Counted from the first letter of the stretch, positions 36,672 to 44,915 are shown. The stretch is DNA of 64,000 nt from Phycisphaerae bacterium (GCA_041652575.1 JBAZHC010000005.1:131466-195465), one strand, 5' to 3'. Made by a program: numbers and translations. The notes: a model not told the origin generated them from the sequence alone.

Positions 36672-37523
36672 CTATAGATTCTTTGTATCTTTGCTTCTCG
36701 GGTCGTCGAGACTTCCCGGCCTATTCGTCAAAATCCCTTTCATCGCAAGGTCTCTGAATTTTTCCGATGGGTCATAAAATGACCGTGTCGTATCGATGGT
36801 GTTGACCATTATGCCGGGCTTATTGAGTTTTAATTCATTTATAATTTCGCCGTCCGGCTGGATAAGACAGGATGGATATGGAGCGATTTGGCCAGACGAA
36901 TTCGCAACGCTCGCCCAGAAATAATTCGATGCCGCGTTCGCCTGCATTGTCTGTCTTATTATATGTCTGTGGACGCTCTGTTCTTTTTGCCGGGCATTGT
37001 AAAACGACTGAAAAACACACTGAACGTTTAGTTTTCTAAGTTCTCTATACAACTCCGGAAATCTTACATCGAAACAAATAAGCAGTGCGCATTTAACGCT
37101 GTTAATTTCAAATGTTACGAATCTGTTTCCCGGCGTGTAATGATTCAAATCGCTTTCGGTGCAGAAGCGTTTATCGTATCTGTCAGTTATTTGGCCCTGT
37201 GGATTTATAAGATAAAGGCAATTGTGCGGCTTATTCGGCCCTGTAAGTTTGTGTGAGCTGCCGAGAACTACCCATAAATTAAGTTCAGCGGCAAGCTGCA
37301 TAATTTTTTGAGTTTCTTTAATCAGCACCGGCCAGTCATAATCTTCGAGATTTTCAAAATCCACGCCTGCGTAACCGCTTAACGCGCATTCGGAGAAGTG
37401 AACTATATCGGCATCGAGCGATTTCGCTTTTTTGAGGAATTTTTGAATATACTTCGAGTTCTGCTCGACAATCTCGCTCACAGAAAACTGGCACGTCGCA
37501 ATTTTTAAAATTCCATTAGCCAC
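36672..37523 (-). CDS. Carbon-nitrogen hydrolase (nitrilase superfamily)
   Basis: The 283 residues contain the nitrilase triad: Glu in HFSECALSGYAG near 45, Lys in RYDKRFCTESD near 115 and Cys in CALLICFDVRFPELYR near 155. These enzymes hydrolyse amide or nitrile C-N bonds; the substrate cannot be told. The only plausible initiator is GTG at 37523, which lies inside a CAC-type repeat (GTG of CTCTGTGGCTA) with AAGGAAAA upstream. It is coupled to argJ (8-bp gap), so an amidase linked to amino acid metabolism is possible. Confidence 0.85.
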   Translation of the reverse strand: MANGILKIATCQFSVSEIVEQNSKYIQKFLKKAKSLDADIVHFSECALSGYAGVDFENLEDYDWPVLIKETQKIMQLAAELNLWVVLGSSHKLTGPNKPHNCLYLINPQGQITDRYDKRFCTESDLNHYTPGNRFVTFEINSVKCALLICFDVRFPELYRELRKLNVQCVFQSFYNARQKEQSVHRHIIRQTMQANAASNYFWASVANSSGQIAPYPSCLIQPDGEIINELKLNKPGIMVNTIDTTRSFYDPSEKFRDLAMKGILTNRPGSLDDPRSKDTKNL

Positions 37524-37605
37524 AGAGTTTTCCTTTTTATTTAGCCCGCCGTTTCACGGCGGGTTTGTCATTTATTAGCCACAGAGCTCACAGAGAACAC
37601 AGAGA
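37518..37605. repeat. CAC-type repeat block on the downstream side of the GIY-YIG gene
   Basis: TTAGCCACAGAG at 37517-37528 and a longer TTAGCCACAGAG-CTCACAGAG-AACACAGAG run at 37575-37605 face the same way. Between them lies a perfect hairpin CCCGCCGT-TTC-ACGGCGGG at 37545-37563. The block ends 6 bp from the stop codon of the GIY-YIG gene and is inverted relative to the copy at 38208-38231 on the other side of that gene. Confidence 0.8.
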
Positions 37606-37611
37606 ATTACA

Positions 37612-38196
37612 TTATATATTCAATTTTTTAGGCAAACCATAAATATTACTCTGACATTCCAAGATTACGGTTAGTGATTCCTTTATATCTTTTGGCATAT
37701 AATATCTGACATCTCTTGGAAAAAGAGAAGATGCGGGCAACGGTTGATTTTTAATATGTTCAGCAATTGCCCATTCTATTTTTCGTCGTATATTTCTTTC
37801 AGCCTCAAATGAGGCTAAGAAAATTTGTTGTGTTTTCAATAATCGAACTATTTTAGGGGCAAACTCTATAAGCTTTTCAAAATATTCTGGCATTTTATCC
37901 CGGGTTCCCTTACGCCACATACCTCTCCATAATTCTTTCAATTCACCTTTTAATGCTGAATCAGAGTCAAGGATTCGGTAATTACCACCTATTAATTGAA
38001 TAAAACGCTCTTTAGTTCTTTTATAGAACGAAACACCGGTTTCTCCAATATATGTGATAATATAACCACCTTGACAATACGGGATTGTCCAAATATATAT
38101 TCCAGAGTCTTGCGCGATATCTTGTTCGAAAATACACGGATGCGTATGTCGAATAAAGCTGAAAGGGCCTTTAAATTTTAAAATGTATTTTTTCAC
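37612..38196 (-). CDS. GIY-YIG-type nuclease-fold protein bracketed by inverted repeats
   Basis: The 194-residue frame starts with GTG 38196 (no in-frame ATG nearby). Residues 32-60 read SGIYIWTIPYCQGGYI and then YIGETG, the two strands of a GIY-YIG domain, followed by FYKRTKERF, where family members have a catalytic arginine helix. The C-terminal half is helical, with FEAERNIRRKIEWAIAEHI near 130, where the glutamates might serve as metal ligand. A DNA nuclease role is inferred. Repeats stand 12 bp before the start and 6 bp after the stop, in inverted orientation, splitting an otherwise compact arg cluster. Confidence 0.65.
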   Translation of the reverse strand: MKKYILKFKGPFSFIRHTHPCIFEQDIAQDSGIYIWTIPYCQGGYIITYIGETGVSFYKRTKERFIQLIGGNYRILDSDSALKGELKELWRGMWRKGTRDKMPEYFEKLIEFAPKIVRLLKTQQIFLASFEAERNIRRKIEWAIAEHIKNQPLPASSLFPRDVRYYMPKDIKESLTVILECQSNIYGLPKKLNI

Positions 38197-38207
38197 AATT
38201 ATCTTAT

Positions 38208-38257
38208 ATCTCTGTGTTCTCTGTGGCTAAAAAAACAAGTCCTTTCTCTGTGGCTAT
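38208..38257. repeat. CAC-type repeat block on the upstream side of the GIY-YIG gene
   Basis: TCTCTGTGTTCTCTGTGGCTAA (38210-38231) is the reverse complement of the AGAG-type run at 37575-37605. A second half copy, TCTCTGTGGCTAT, lies at 38245-38257, next to the argC stop. Confidence 0.8.
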
Positions 38258-39258
38258 AAAAGTCCGGCGGTTTCATCGAAACCATACATTATATTCATAT
38301 TCTGAATCGCCTGCCCCGATGCGCCTTTTATCAGGTTGTCAATTGCGCTGAAAACAACTATTTTATCTTTGCAGACGGCAGGATATATCTGGCAGTAATT
38401 TGTTTTCGCAATATCTTTCAGCATCGGAGCAGCATCAAGCACCCGAACGAAATGTTCATTTGCGTAGAAAGATTTATACAACTCGGTAAGTTTTTCAGCA
38501 GTTATTTTCTCTTTCGGCTGGCAATAAATCGTTGACATTATTCCGACATCGAACGGCCCGACGTGCGGCTGAAACAGTACCTCGATATTTTTACCCGAGA
38601 TTTCGCCTGCAATTTGTTCCATCTCCGGCTGATGACGATGTTTGCCGATGCCGTAAGCGAAAAAGTTTTCGTTCATATTCGGAAAATGAAAATTCTTAGA
38701 TGGGTTTTTCCCTGCGCCGCTTGCTCCGGTAACCGCGTTAACGATAACCGATTTTTCGATTAAGTTATTCTTAAAAAGCGGAGCGGTGCCGAGCATAAAT
38801 CCTGTCGGGAAACAGCCCGGATTTGCGATAAGTTTGGCGTCCTTGATTTTATCGCGATACAGTTCGCACAATCCGTAAACAGCGTGTTTCAGATTTTCTT
38901 TATCGCTGTGCGGCTGATAGTATTTTTCATATACCTTAACATCTTTGATTCGGTAATCCGCGCTGAAGTCGATAACTTTCAGGCCCGCTTTGAGAAGTTG
39001 CGGTACAAACCCCATCGAGACTTTATGCGGCAGGCAGCAAAGTGCGATTTGAGCTTTTTCTACGAGCTTATTCATATTGAGCGGTTCGATATCGAGCGGA
39101 CACCGTCCCTTGAACCGCGGAAAGACTTCAGCGACACTGCCGCATTCTTCCGGCAGGGCAGTAAGATAGGTAAGCTTAGCCTGTGGATGGTGCAGAAGGA
39201 TTTCGATAACCTCAGCGCCTGTATATCCGCTTGCGCCTATAATAGCAACAGTAAGCAT
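38254..39258 (-). CDS. argC: N-acetyl-gamma-glutamyl-phosphate reductase
   Basis: ArgC reduces N-acetylglutamyl phosphate to the semialdehyde with NADPH, in arginine synthesis. From ATG 39258 (AGGAG 7 bp upstream) it has 334 residues. The dinucleotide-binding IIGASGYTGAEVIEIL is at the start, CCLPHKVSMGF near 80, the catalytic cysteine in LIANPGCFPTGFMLG near 148, and FQPHVGPFDVGIMSTIY near 240. The frame stays open 25 codons further upstream, but those codons run through the rpsI terminator. The 3 prime end abuts a repeat. Confidence 0.95.
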   Translation of the reverse strand: MLTVAIIGASGYTGAEVIEILLHHPQAKLTYLTALPEECGSVAEVFPRFKGRCPLDIEPLNMNKLVEKAQIALCCLPHKVSMGFVPQLLKAGLKVIDFSADYRIKDVKVYEKYYQPHSDKENLKHAVYGLCELYRDKIKDAKLIANPGCFPTGFMLGTAPLFKNNLIEKSVIVNAVTGASGAGKNPSKNFHFPNMNENFFAYGIGKHRHQPEMEQIAGEISGKNIEVLFQPHVGPFDVGIMSTIYCQPKEKITAEKLTELYKSFYANEHFVRVLDAAPMLKDIAKTNYCQIYPAVCKDKIVVFSAIDNLIKGASGQAIQNMNIMYGFDETAGLL

Positions 39259-39281
39259 TTTAAAACTCCTGAAATAAAAAA

Positions 39282-39304
39282 GGCCGCGTTTTCGTATCGC
39301 GGCC
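39282..39304 (-). terminator. Rho-independent terminator of rplM-rpsI
   Basis: GGCCGCG and CGCGGCC form a 7-bp GC stem with a 9-nt loop. On the minus strand it is followed by TTTTTTT and lies 30 bp after the rpsI stop, just before argC. Confidence 0.8.
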
Positions 39305-39333
39305 ATTGTAATAATCCTGAAGGTATTTTGCAA

Positions 39334-39807
39334 TTAACGTTTTGAGAACTGGAATCTCCTTCGGGCGCCGCTTTGTCCCGGTTTCTTCCTTTCAACCATT
39401 CTGCCGTCACGAGTCAGCAGGCCTGCGTCTCTCAGGGCCTGTGTCAGCGAAGGGTCGTAATTCTTCAATGCCCTTGCCAGACCGAGCATTACAGCGCCGC
39501 TTTGGCCTGTGATGCCGCCGCCTTTAACATTGACAAAAACATCGAGACTTTTCTCGGTTTTCGTCGTCTTCAGCGGAGCCAGAACATTACTGATGTCCTG
39601 AGGTCTCGTGAAGTATTTGCCAACTTCTTTTTTATTTATCTTAAGGTCTCCCTTGCCCGGCTTGATTCTTACCCGTGCGACGGAGGTTTTTCTTCTTCCG
39701 GTGCCCCAGGTGAAGCTGCTTTTGTGTTCAGCCTTTTGTGCAGGTTGTCCCGCAGGCGAAGGCAGCTTTATTCCCCCTAAAGGGCTATTTGCTGGATTTT
39801 CTGTCAT
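39334..39807 (-). CDS. rpsI: Small ribosomal subunit protein S9
   Basis: S9 binds 16S rRNA at the head of the 30S subunit, with its C-terminal tail near the P site. The core from residue 33 (GTGRRKTSVARVRIKPGKG) to the end is typical: VNVKGGGITGQSGAVMLGLARAL, then LLTRDGRMVERKKPGQSGARRRFQFSKR-like tail ending in SKR. The first 30 residues, rich in P, A and Q, extend the usual N-terminus. It is 28 bp downstream of rplM, the standard order. Confidence 0.96.
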   Translation of the reverse strand: MTENPANSPLGGIKLPSPAGQPAQKAEHKSSFTWGTGRRKTSVARVRIKPGKGDLKINKKEVGKYFTRPQDISNVLAPLKTTKTEKSLDVFVNVKGGGITGQSGAVMLGLARALKNYDPSLTQALRDAGLLTRDGRMVERKKPGQSGARRRFQFSKR

Positions 39808-39835
39808 ACTTTAAGTTTCCGTAAAATTTAATTTT

Positions 39836-40264
39836 TTATAGTTCGATTTTTTCAGGCTGTTGCGCGGTGTGTTTATGATTCGGACCGCGATAAACCTTTA
39901 ATTTCTTAAACATATCCTCGCCAAGACTGCTCTTGGGAAGCATTCTTTTCACGGCAAGTTCGATAACTCTTTCAGGCTTTCTTGTCATTAAATCCTTAAA
40001 GGTTATATATTTGTGCCCGCCGGGGTATTCGGTGTAGTAGTCGTATTCCTTCGCCTCGGCTTTTTTGCCGGTAACTCTTATCTTGTCAGCATTTACGACA
40101 ATAACAAAATCTCCGGTATCGACACTCGGCGTATAAGTCGGCTTTGTCTTGCCCATCAGAATAGGAGCAATCTTCGCGGCCAATCTGCCCAGAATAGCCC
40201 CATCGGCGTCAACTATAAGCCATTTTCGCTGAACTTCTTCTTTTTTAGCCAAAAAACTCTTCAT
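39836..40264 (-). CDS. rplM: Large ribosomal subunit protein L13
   Basis: L13 is an early-assembly 50S protein. The 142 residues begin MKSFLAKKEEVQRKWLIVDA and include GRLAAKIAPILMGKTKPTYTP near 27, GDFVIVVNADKIRVTGKKA near 50, and the C-terminal VKRMLPKSSLGEDMFKKLKVY with HKHTAQQPE. The length is normal. Its promoter is at 40297-40324, and rpsI follows. Confidence 0.97.
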   Translation of the reverse strand: MKSFLAKKEEVQRKWLIVDADGAILGRLAAKIAPILMGKTKPTYTPSVDTGDFVIVVNADKIRVTGKKAEAKEYDYYTEYPGGHKYITFKDLMTRKPERVIELAVKRMLPKSSLGEDMFKKLKVYRGPNHKHTAQQPEKIEL

Positions 40265-40296
40265 AGACTCTTTCTCTAATTTATTGAAAACGGTGG

Positions 40297-40324
40297 ATTA
40301 TAACCGCCAAAAAAGGGGTGTCAA
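40297..40324 (-). promoter_or_regulatory. Consensus sigma70 promoter of rplM-rpsI
   Basis: On the minus strand TTGACA (40324-40319) and TATAAT (40302-40297) are both perfect, with a 16-bp spacer. The rplM ATG lies 32 bp downstream. The strength fits a ribosomal protein operon. Confidence 0.8.
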
Positions 40325-40405
40325 CGTTTTTTTGGCCGGATAACACAATTTTTATGCCGGTAAGCTATTTTAATAACGGCAGTTATATAAATTTTAAGGA
40401 AAGGC

Positions 40406-40434
40406 TTGTTTGTTTCAAAAGGCATCGCTATACT
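40406..40434 (+). promoter_or_regulatory. Sigma70-type promoter of the small LuxR gene
   Basis: TTGTTT (40406-40411) and TATACT (40429-40434) are spaced 17 bp, 40 bp before the ATG at 40474. It is divergent from the rplM promoter. Confidence 0.6.
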
Positions 40435-40473
40435 AAATACACAACCCGTGTCGGCTTAATAGGGAGAGAAATT

Positions 40474-40767
40474 ATGTCAAAAGCTACAACGAACGGGACA
40501 AAAATATTCTCAGAGCAGGAGTGGGCTGAGATTATAGAGGGGCTTTCTTTGTCTCCGCGCGAAAGCCAAATCATCAAATGTCTTTTTGCCGATGAATCGG
40601 ACAAGAGAATCGCTATGGACCTGAAAATAACCATCCCGACAGTAAGAACCCATATGGCCCGTCTGTTTAGAAAACTTGAGGCTAATGACAGGGCAGATGT
40701 CATATTGCACGTCATTGGGCTGTTCCGTCAGAATTGCCGCAAGCTTGACTGTCCTCGTATTCGATGA
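40474..40767 (+). CDS. Stand-alone LuxR-type helix-turn-helix regulator
   Basis: From ATG 40474, behind AGGGAGA, the product has 97 residues. The frame is open upstream, but the promoter and ribosome binding site favour this start. Nearly the whole protein is a LuxR C-terminal DNA-binding domain: LSPRESQIIKCLFADESDKRIAMDL (scaffold helices, residues 28-52), then TIPTVRTHMARLFRKL (recognition helix). There is no receiver or sensor domain. It is followed on the same strand by a PEP-CTERM protein gene, which it may control. Binding sites are not evident. Confidence 0.85.
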   Translation: MSKATTNGTKIFSEQEWAEIIEGLSLSPRESQIIKCLFADESDKRIAMDLKITIPTVRTHMARLFRKLEANDRADVILHVIGLFRQNCRKLDCPRIR

Positions 40768-40893
40768 TACCAGAAATGACGAATTGATGATTAACTGAGG
40801 TTTACTATAATCCTCTTTCTGGGGTTACGTTATAAACGGTGCGAGAAAGAAGTGAAATTGGGAGGAATGAGGCGAAATTAAGGAGACCAAGTT

Positions 40894-41673
40894 ATGAAGA
40901 TCAAGTCTATGGTGTTAATTTGTGTTATTGTTTTTTTAGCAGGACTGTTGTCGAGCAACGCTGATGGTGGAATTTATTATGGCAGATACTGGGGTGTAGA
41001 TGCTTATACAACATGGAACTATTATACAACTTGGACCACCGTACCTACTGGTTATTGGGGCGGCTGGTATAACTATAACTATGGAGGATATTCATGGGGA
41101 GCATATTCTGGTTGGTATCACCCGTATAATGGCTACTATGCCGGCTATTATGGCAGTTACTGGGGATGGGGATCGCCATCGTGGTATTACGGATTTACCG
41201 ATTACTATTCATATCGAACGACATTTGCATGGCCTCGAACAATTTATACGTGGTCACGATATTGGGATCCGGAAGATACAGGCTACACGATGGATTTTTA
41301 TACTGAAATCGACGGCGATGACAAGGCTTTAGCTATAGATAGCGCTATAGGTGAAGCCGTAGAAGTTGGAGACCATTATTGGTCATATAACGGCGGAGAA
41401 CAGGAAGGAACATTTACTAATTTGGAATGGGTCACTGCCAGTCCTTCTGCTTTACAAGTATATTTGCTGACAGAAGGTTTTGACGCAGATACTATAAACG
41501 ACATCCTTGGTGAACAAATTTTGCTTGATGCTTTCGCGAGTAATTACGACTCGGAATCAGGTCTTTACGGCGATATGGTTATCGGCGTGCAATGGACATC
41601 TTATGATATTCCTGAACCAACAACGATTATTCTGCTGGCGGCTGGTCTGCTTGCCATCAAAAGAAAAAAATAG
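40894..41673 (+). CDS. PEP-CTERM sorted surface protein, Tyr/Trp/Gly-rich
   Basis: This 259-residue exported protein has AAGGAG before ATG 40894 and a signal peptide (KSMVLICVIVFLAGLLSS). Residues 30-125 are extremely rich in Tyr, Trp and Gly (GGWYNYNYGGYSWG and similar). A folded part spans 130-235. The C-terminus is a PEP-CTERM anchor, PEPTTIILLAAGLLAIKRKK, recognised by exosortase for transfer to the surface. No exosortase is in the window. The aromatic region suggests an adhesive or matrix role, by analogy only. Its length and a Tyr-rich make-up give no enzyme hint. Confidence 0.85.
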   Translation: MKIKSMVLICVIVFLAGLLSSNADGGIYYGRYWGVDAYTTWNYYTTWTTVPTGYWGGWYNYNYGGYSWGAYSGWYHPYNGYYAGYYGSYWGWGSPSWYYGFTDYYSYRTTFAWPRTIYTWSRYWDPEDTGYTMDFYTEIDGDDKALAIDSAIGEAVEVGDHYWSYNGGEQEGTFTNLEWVTASPSALQVYLLTEGFDADTINDILGEQILLDAFASNYDSESGLYGDMVIGVQWTSYDIPEPTTIILLAAGLLAIKRKK

Positions 41674-41701
41674 AAAATTATTAATCAACGGTTGAAATAA
41701 A

Positions 41702-41731
41702 AACAGGCTGTCAATTACTCGACAGCCTGTT
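41702..41731. terminator. Bidirectional terminator between the PEP-CTERM gene and nrdJ
   Basis: AACAGGCTGTC (41702-41712) pairs with GACAGCCTGTT (41721-41731) around an 8-nt loop. The plus strand is followed by TTGTTTTAT and the minus strand by TTTATTTC. The flanking genes converge here. Confidence 0.8.
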
Positions 41732-41757
41732 TTGTTTTATACGTAATTAATATTCTC

Positions 41758-44700
41758 TCAGCTGCAGCCCATCGAGTTGCCGCAGTTGAAACATTTATAG
41801 CAGGAGCCGTTGCGAACTGTAATCGAACCGCATACATCGCAGACCGGAGCGTCGTCCTGAAAATGCTCAAACTGAGCGTTAAACTGCTGTATGGCGGCCG
41901 CATCGGCCTGGAGTTCGCTGTCGCCTTTTACAACGGAACTTACCATGGCAATGGCCCTGTCGGCTATATCGGCTAATCTGCCTTTTTCGTGTCGATACAG
42001 TGAAACATCTTCGCTGCCAATCTGCTTTATCTGAGACTTCGGCTGGGTCGCCTTGGCCTCGGCTATTTTCTTGGCAAGGTCTTTTGTCTTTTCGACAAGA
42101 GTTTTTGCGGTGGTATTAGTTTTATTCTCCGGCGGATTGCTTCCCGAACGGTTCGGCGTATTCTTCTCGGCATAGCCCGGAATAAATTCGCAACCCATCC
42201 AGCAGAAGATATAGTCGATAAGACTCTTCGCGAATGGAATGTTTTTATTCGATGTCATACCTGCCGGCTCAAATCTTGCGTGTCTGAATTTATCGACAAG
42301 TGTAACAAGCGGCACACCATATTGCAGCGACATCGAAACGCATGTTCCGACGACATCCATCAAACCGCCGACTGTGCTGCCTTCCTTGGCCATTGTAATA
42401 AACAGCTCTCCCGGCTGGCCGTCATCATACAGTCCTACAGTTAAATATCCTTCGTGACCGGCGACGGAGAATTTATGTGTAATGCTCTTTCTTGTCTCCG
42501 GCAGTCTTCGCCTGTAAGGTTTCGCCGCTACCGGTTTTTGGACAACTTCTATCTTCGAGTCGTCTTTATGCTCATCTGTTTGAACAGGCTGCAAAAGTTT
42601 CGAGCCGTCTCTGTAAATAGCGACCGCTTTTAAACCTATCTTCCAGCCTTCGATGTATGCGGTTCTTATTTCATCAGCAGTTGATTCTTTGGACATGTTA
42701 ATTGTCTTGCTGATTGCGCCGCTGATATACGGCTGAACCGCGGCCATCATTTTCAGATGTGCCATATAATGTATGCTGCGGGAACCCTTCTGCGGCTTGA
42801 ACGCACAATCGAATATCGGCAGATGTTCATTGTTGAGCTTTTTGCTCGTTTCGATTGTATCGTCTTTGTCGATATCGTCGCAGATATGTTTTATATCTTC
42901 GGCGCTGTATCCTATTCTCTCCAAAGCCATCGGAACAGTTCTATTGACAATCTTCAGGATTCCGCCGCCTGCGAGAAGTTTATATTTTACAAGTGCGATA
43001 TCGGGTTCGACTCCTGTTGTATCGCAGTCCATCATAAAGCCGATAGTGCCTGTCGGCGCAAGAACGGTAACCTGAGCGTTTCTGAAACCGAACTTCGTAC
43101 CGGAATCCAGCGCCTGGTCCCACGCATCCTTTGCGGCGCTGAGCAGATAATCGGGGCAATATACTTCCGAAATATTCCGGCAGTGCTCGCGGTGCATATT
43201 AATCACATTCAGCATAGGCTGAGCATTATCATGATATCTTTCAAACGGAGCCTTGATGGCCGCAAGTTCTGCACTTGCGATATATGCCGTTCCCGTGAGG
43301 ATGGCACTTATAGCCGATGCCCACGTCCTTGCCTCGTCGCTGTCATAAGGCAGGGCCAGACTCATAATAAGGCTGCCGAGATTTGCATAACCTAATCCCA
43401 GTGCCCGGAAATTATGGCTGTTTTCCGTGATAAGGGAGTTTGGATAGCTGCCGTTATCGACGAGAATTTCCTGAGCGATAATGTATATTCGTATCGCCGC
43501 CTTGAATCTTTCCACGTCGAAAGTGCCGTCTTCCTTTCTGAACTTCATCAGGTTAAGCGAAGCAAGATTGCAGGCCGAATCGTCGATAAACATATATTCG
43601 CTGCATGGATTCGAAGCATGAATTTCGCCGGAGTTCGGGCAGGTATGCCATCTGTTGATAGTCGAATGATACTGAAGCCCCGGATCGCCGCAAAGTCTCG
43701 TCCCTTCAGCGATTAAGTCCATAAGCTCGTTTGCCTTGTACTTTACCGAAGGCTTGCCTGTGGTAACTTCGTATGTCGTCCAGGTTTCGTCTTTTTCAAC
43801 AGCTTCCATAAACTGGTCGGTAACTCTTACCGACAGATTTGAATTCTGGAACATAACGCTGTTATAAGCGTCGTTATTGAATGGTCCGCCGTAACCGGCT
43901 TTTATAAGTGCGCGGGCCTTTTTCTCTTCTTCCATTTTACAGGCGACAAAATCTCTGACATCCGGATGAGTAATCATCAGCGACTGCATCTTTGCTGCGC
44001 GTCTGGTTTTCCCGCCTGATTTTACTACCGCTGCGATCTGGTCGTAAACCCGCATAAAGCTTAACGGCCCCGACGGTCTTCCGCCGCCGGCGAGTTTCTC
44101 TTTACTGCTGCGAAGAGTTGAAAGGTCTGTGCCTGTACCTGAACCGTGCTTAAAAAGCATCGCTTCACTTGCGGCGAGATTCATTATGTCTTCCATCGTG
44201 TCCTTTACGGACTGGATGAAACAAGCCGACGCCTGCGGATATTCGTAACTGCTTTTGCACGGTACGGCTTTATTCTGTTTATGGTCCCAGTGCCAGTTAT
44301 GTTCGCTGCCTTCTATGCCGTAAACATCTTTGAGGCCGACGTTGAACCAGACCGGAGAATTAAATGAGCCGTACTGATTGACGCACAGCCAGGTTAGTTC
44401 GTTATAAAAGTTTTCCGTATCTGTCTGGGTCGCGAAGTATCCGTCTTTGTGTCCCCGGTCTGCGATGGTTCTGCATACGCGATGAACAAGCTGCTTGACG
44501 GAATTTTCACGATGACCAGATTCGACATCGCCGTAGAAATATTTGCTGACGACAACTTTCGTCGCAAGCTGACTCCACGAAGCGGGAACTTCGACATCGT
44601 TTTGTTCGAAGATTACTTCGCCGCCGTCGCCGGTGATTTTTGCCTGTCTGTTTTCCCATTCAATCTGGTCGAACGGATGAACCGCGGGCGTAGAGAAAAA

Positions 44701-44811
44701 TTGGGGCACCTTGAGACCCTTTGGCCTTGAATTAGCCGGGCTTTGCCAATTTTTGAGACTATTGTTGTCGTTTCTTTCCATAAATCCATTCGAATTGCTG
44801 CTCGTGGCCAT
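41758..44811 (-). CDS. nrdJ: Adenosylcobalamin-dependent (class II) ribonucleotide reductase
   Basis: NrdJ reduces ribonucleotides to deoxyribonucleotides using B12. From ATG 44811 (GGAGG, 6 bp upstream) it has 1017 residues. The frame extends to 44886, but that part crosses the NrdR boxes. Motifs are SACFIQSVKD near 190, the SGGKTRRAAKMQSL region near 275, NPCSEYMFIDDSACNLASLNL near 405 (active-site Cys and Glu) and LAPTGTIGFMMDCDTTGVEP near 590. The C-terminus carries CDVCGSITVRNGSCYKCFNCG, a zinc ribbon with redox cysteines. Oxygen-independent dNTP supply fits an anaerobic or microaerophilic life. Confidence 0.95.
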   Translation of the reverse strand: MATSSNSNGFMERNDNNSLKNWQSPANSRPKGLKVPQFFSTPAVHPFDQIEWENRQAKITGDGGEVIFEQNDVEVPASWSQLATKVVVSKYFYGDVESGHRENSVKQLVHRVCRTIADRGHKDGYFATQTDTENFYNELTWLCVNQYGSFNSPVWFNVGLKDVYGIEGSEHNWHWDHKQNKAVPCKSSYEYPQASACFIQSVKDTMEDIMNLAASEAMLFKHGSGTGTDLSTLRSSKEKLAGGGRPSGPLSFMRVYDQIAAVVKSGGKTRRAAKMQSLMITHPDVRDFVACKMEEEKKARALIKAGYGGPFNNDAYNSVMFQNSNLSVRVTDQFMEAVEKDETWTTYEVTTGKPSVKYKANELMDLIAEGTRLCGDPGLQYHSTINRWHTCPNSGEIHASNPCSEYMFIDDSACNLASLNLMKFRKEDGTFDVERFKAAIRIYIIAQEILVDNGSYPNSLITENSHNFRALGLGYANLGSLIMSLALPYDSDEARTWASAISAILTGTAYIASAELAAIKAPFERYHDNAQPMLNVINMHREHCRNISEVYCPDYLLSAAKDAWDQALDSGTKFGFRNAQVTVLAPTGTIGFMMDCDTTGVEPDIALVKYKLLAGGGILKIVNRTVPMALERIGYSAEDIKHICDDIDKDDTIETSKKLNNEHLPIFDCAFKPQKGSRSIHYMAHLKMMAAVQPYISGAISKTINMSKESTADEIRTAYIEGWKIGLKAVAIYRDGSKLLQPVQTDEHKDDSKIEVVQKPVAAKPYRRRLPETRKSITHKFSVAGHEGYLTVGLYDDGQPGELFITMAKEGSTVGGLMDVVGTCVSMSLQYGVPLVTLVDKFRHARFEPAGMTSNKNIPFAKSLIDYIFCWMGCEFIPGYAEKNTPNRSGSNPPENKTNTTAKTLVEKTKDLAKKIAEAKATQPKSQIKQIGSEDVSLYRHEKGRLADIADRAIAMVSSVVKGDSELQADAAAIQQFNAQFEHFQDDAPVCDVCGSITVRNGSCYKCFNCGNSMGCS

Positions 44812-44850
44812 TGTGCCTCCATACAAATTAAGCGCTTCCTTGCGGCTAAA

Positions 44851-44896
44851 ACACAATATATTGTAAATATTGGGTACAAACCACAATATATAGGTG
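44851..44896. promoter_or_regulatory. Tandem NrdR boxes upstream of nrdJ
   Basis: ACACAATATATTGTAA (44851-44866) and CCACAATATATAGGTG (44881-44896) both match the NrdR box (ACACWATATATWGTGT). Their starts are 30 bp apart, about three helical turns, as usual for NrdR pairs. They lie between the -10 element and the start codon. Confidence 0.8.
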
Positions 44897-44909
44897 GTTG
44901 CCTCTCTAA

Positions 44910-44915
44910 ATTATA
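44910..44915 (-). promoter_or_regulatory. Probable -10 element of nrdJ
   Basis: TATAAT on the minus strand, 14 bp upstream of the distal NrdR box. No good -35 at standard spacing is seen (a TTGATA is 20 bp away). Confidence 0.45.

Noticed and set aside
37545..37563. CCCGCCGT hairpin as terminator of the GIY-YIG gene
   Set aside because: On the minus strand it is not followed by a T run, and it lies between repeats, so it is treated as part of the repeat block.
597..38257. CRISPR array built from the CACAGAG repeats
   Set aside because: Units are 7-10 bp with no 30-bp spacers, copies are scattered between genes, and no cas genes are seen.
44812..44886. Longer NrdJ start at 44886
   Set aside because: The added 25 codons cross an NrdR box, and the ATG at 44811 has a strong GGAGG.
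41758..44886. Cobalamin riboswitch upstream of nrdJ
   Set aside because: No B12-box-like sequence was seen in the leader; the visible control elements are the NrdR boxes.
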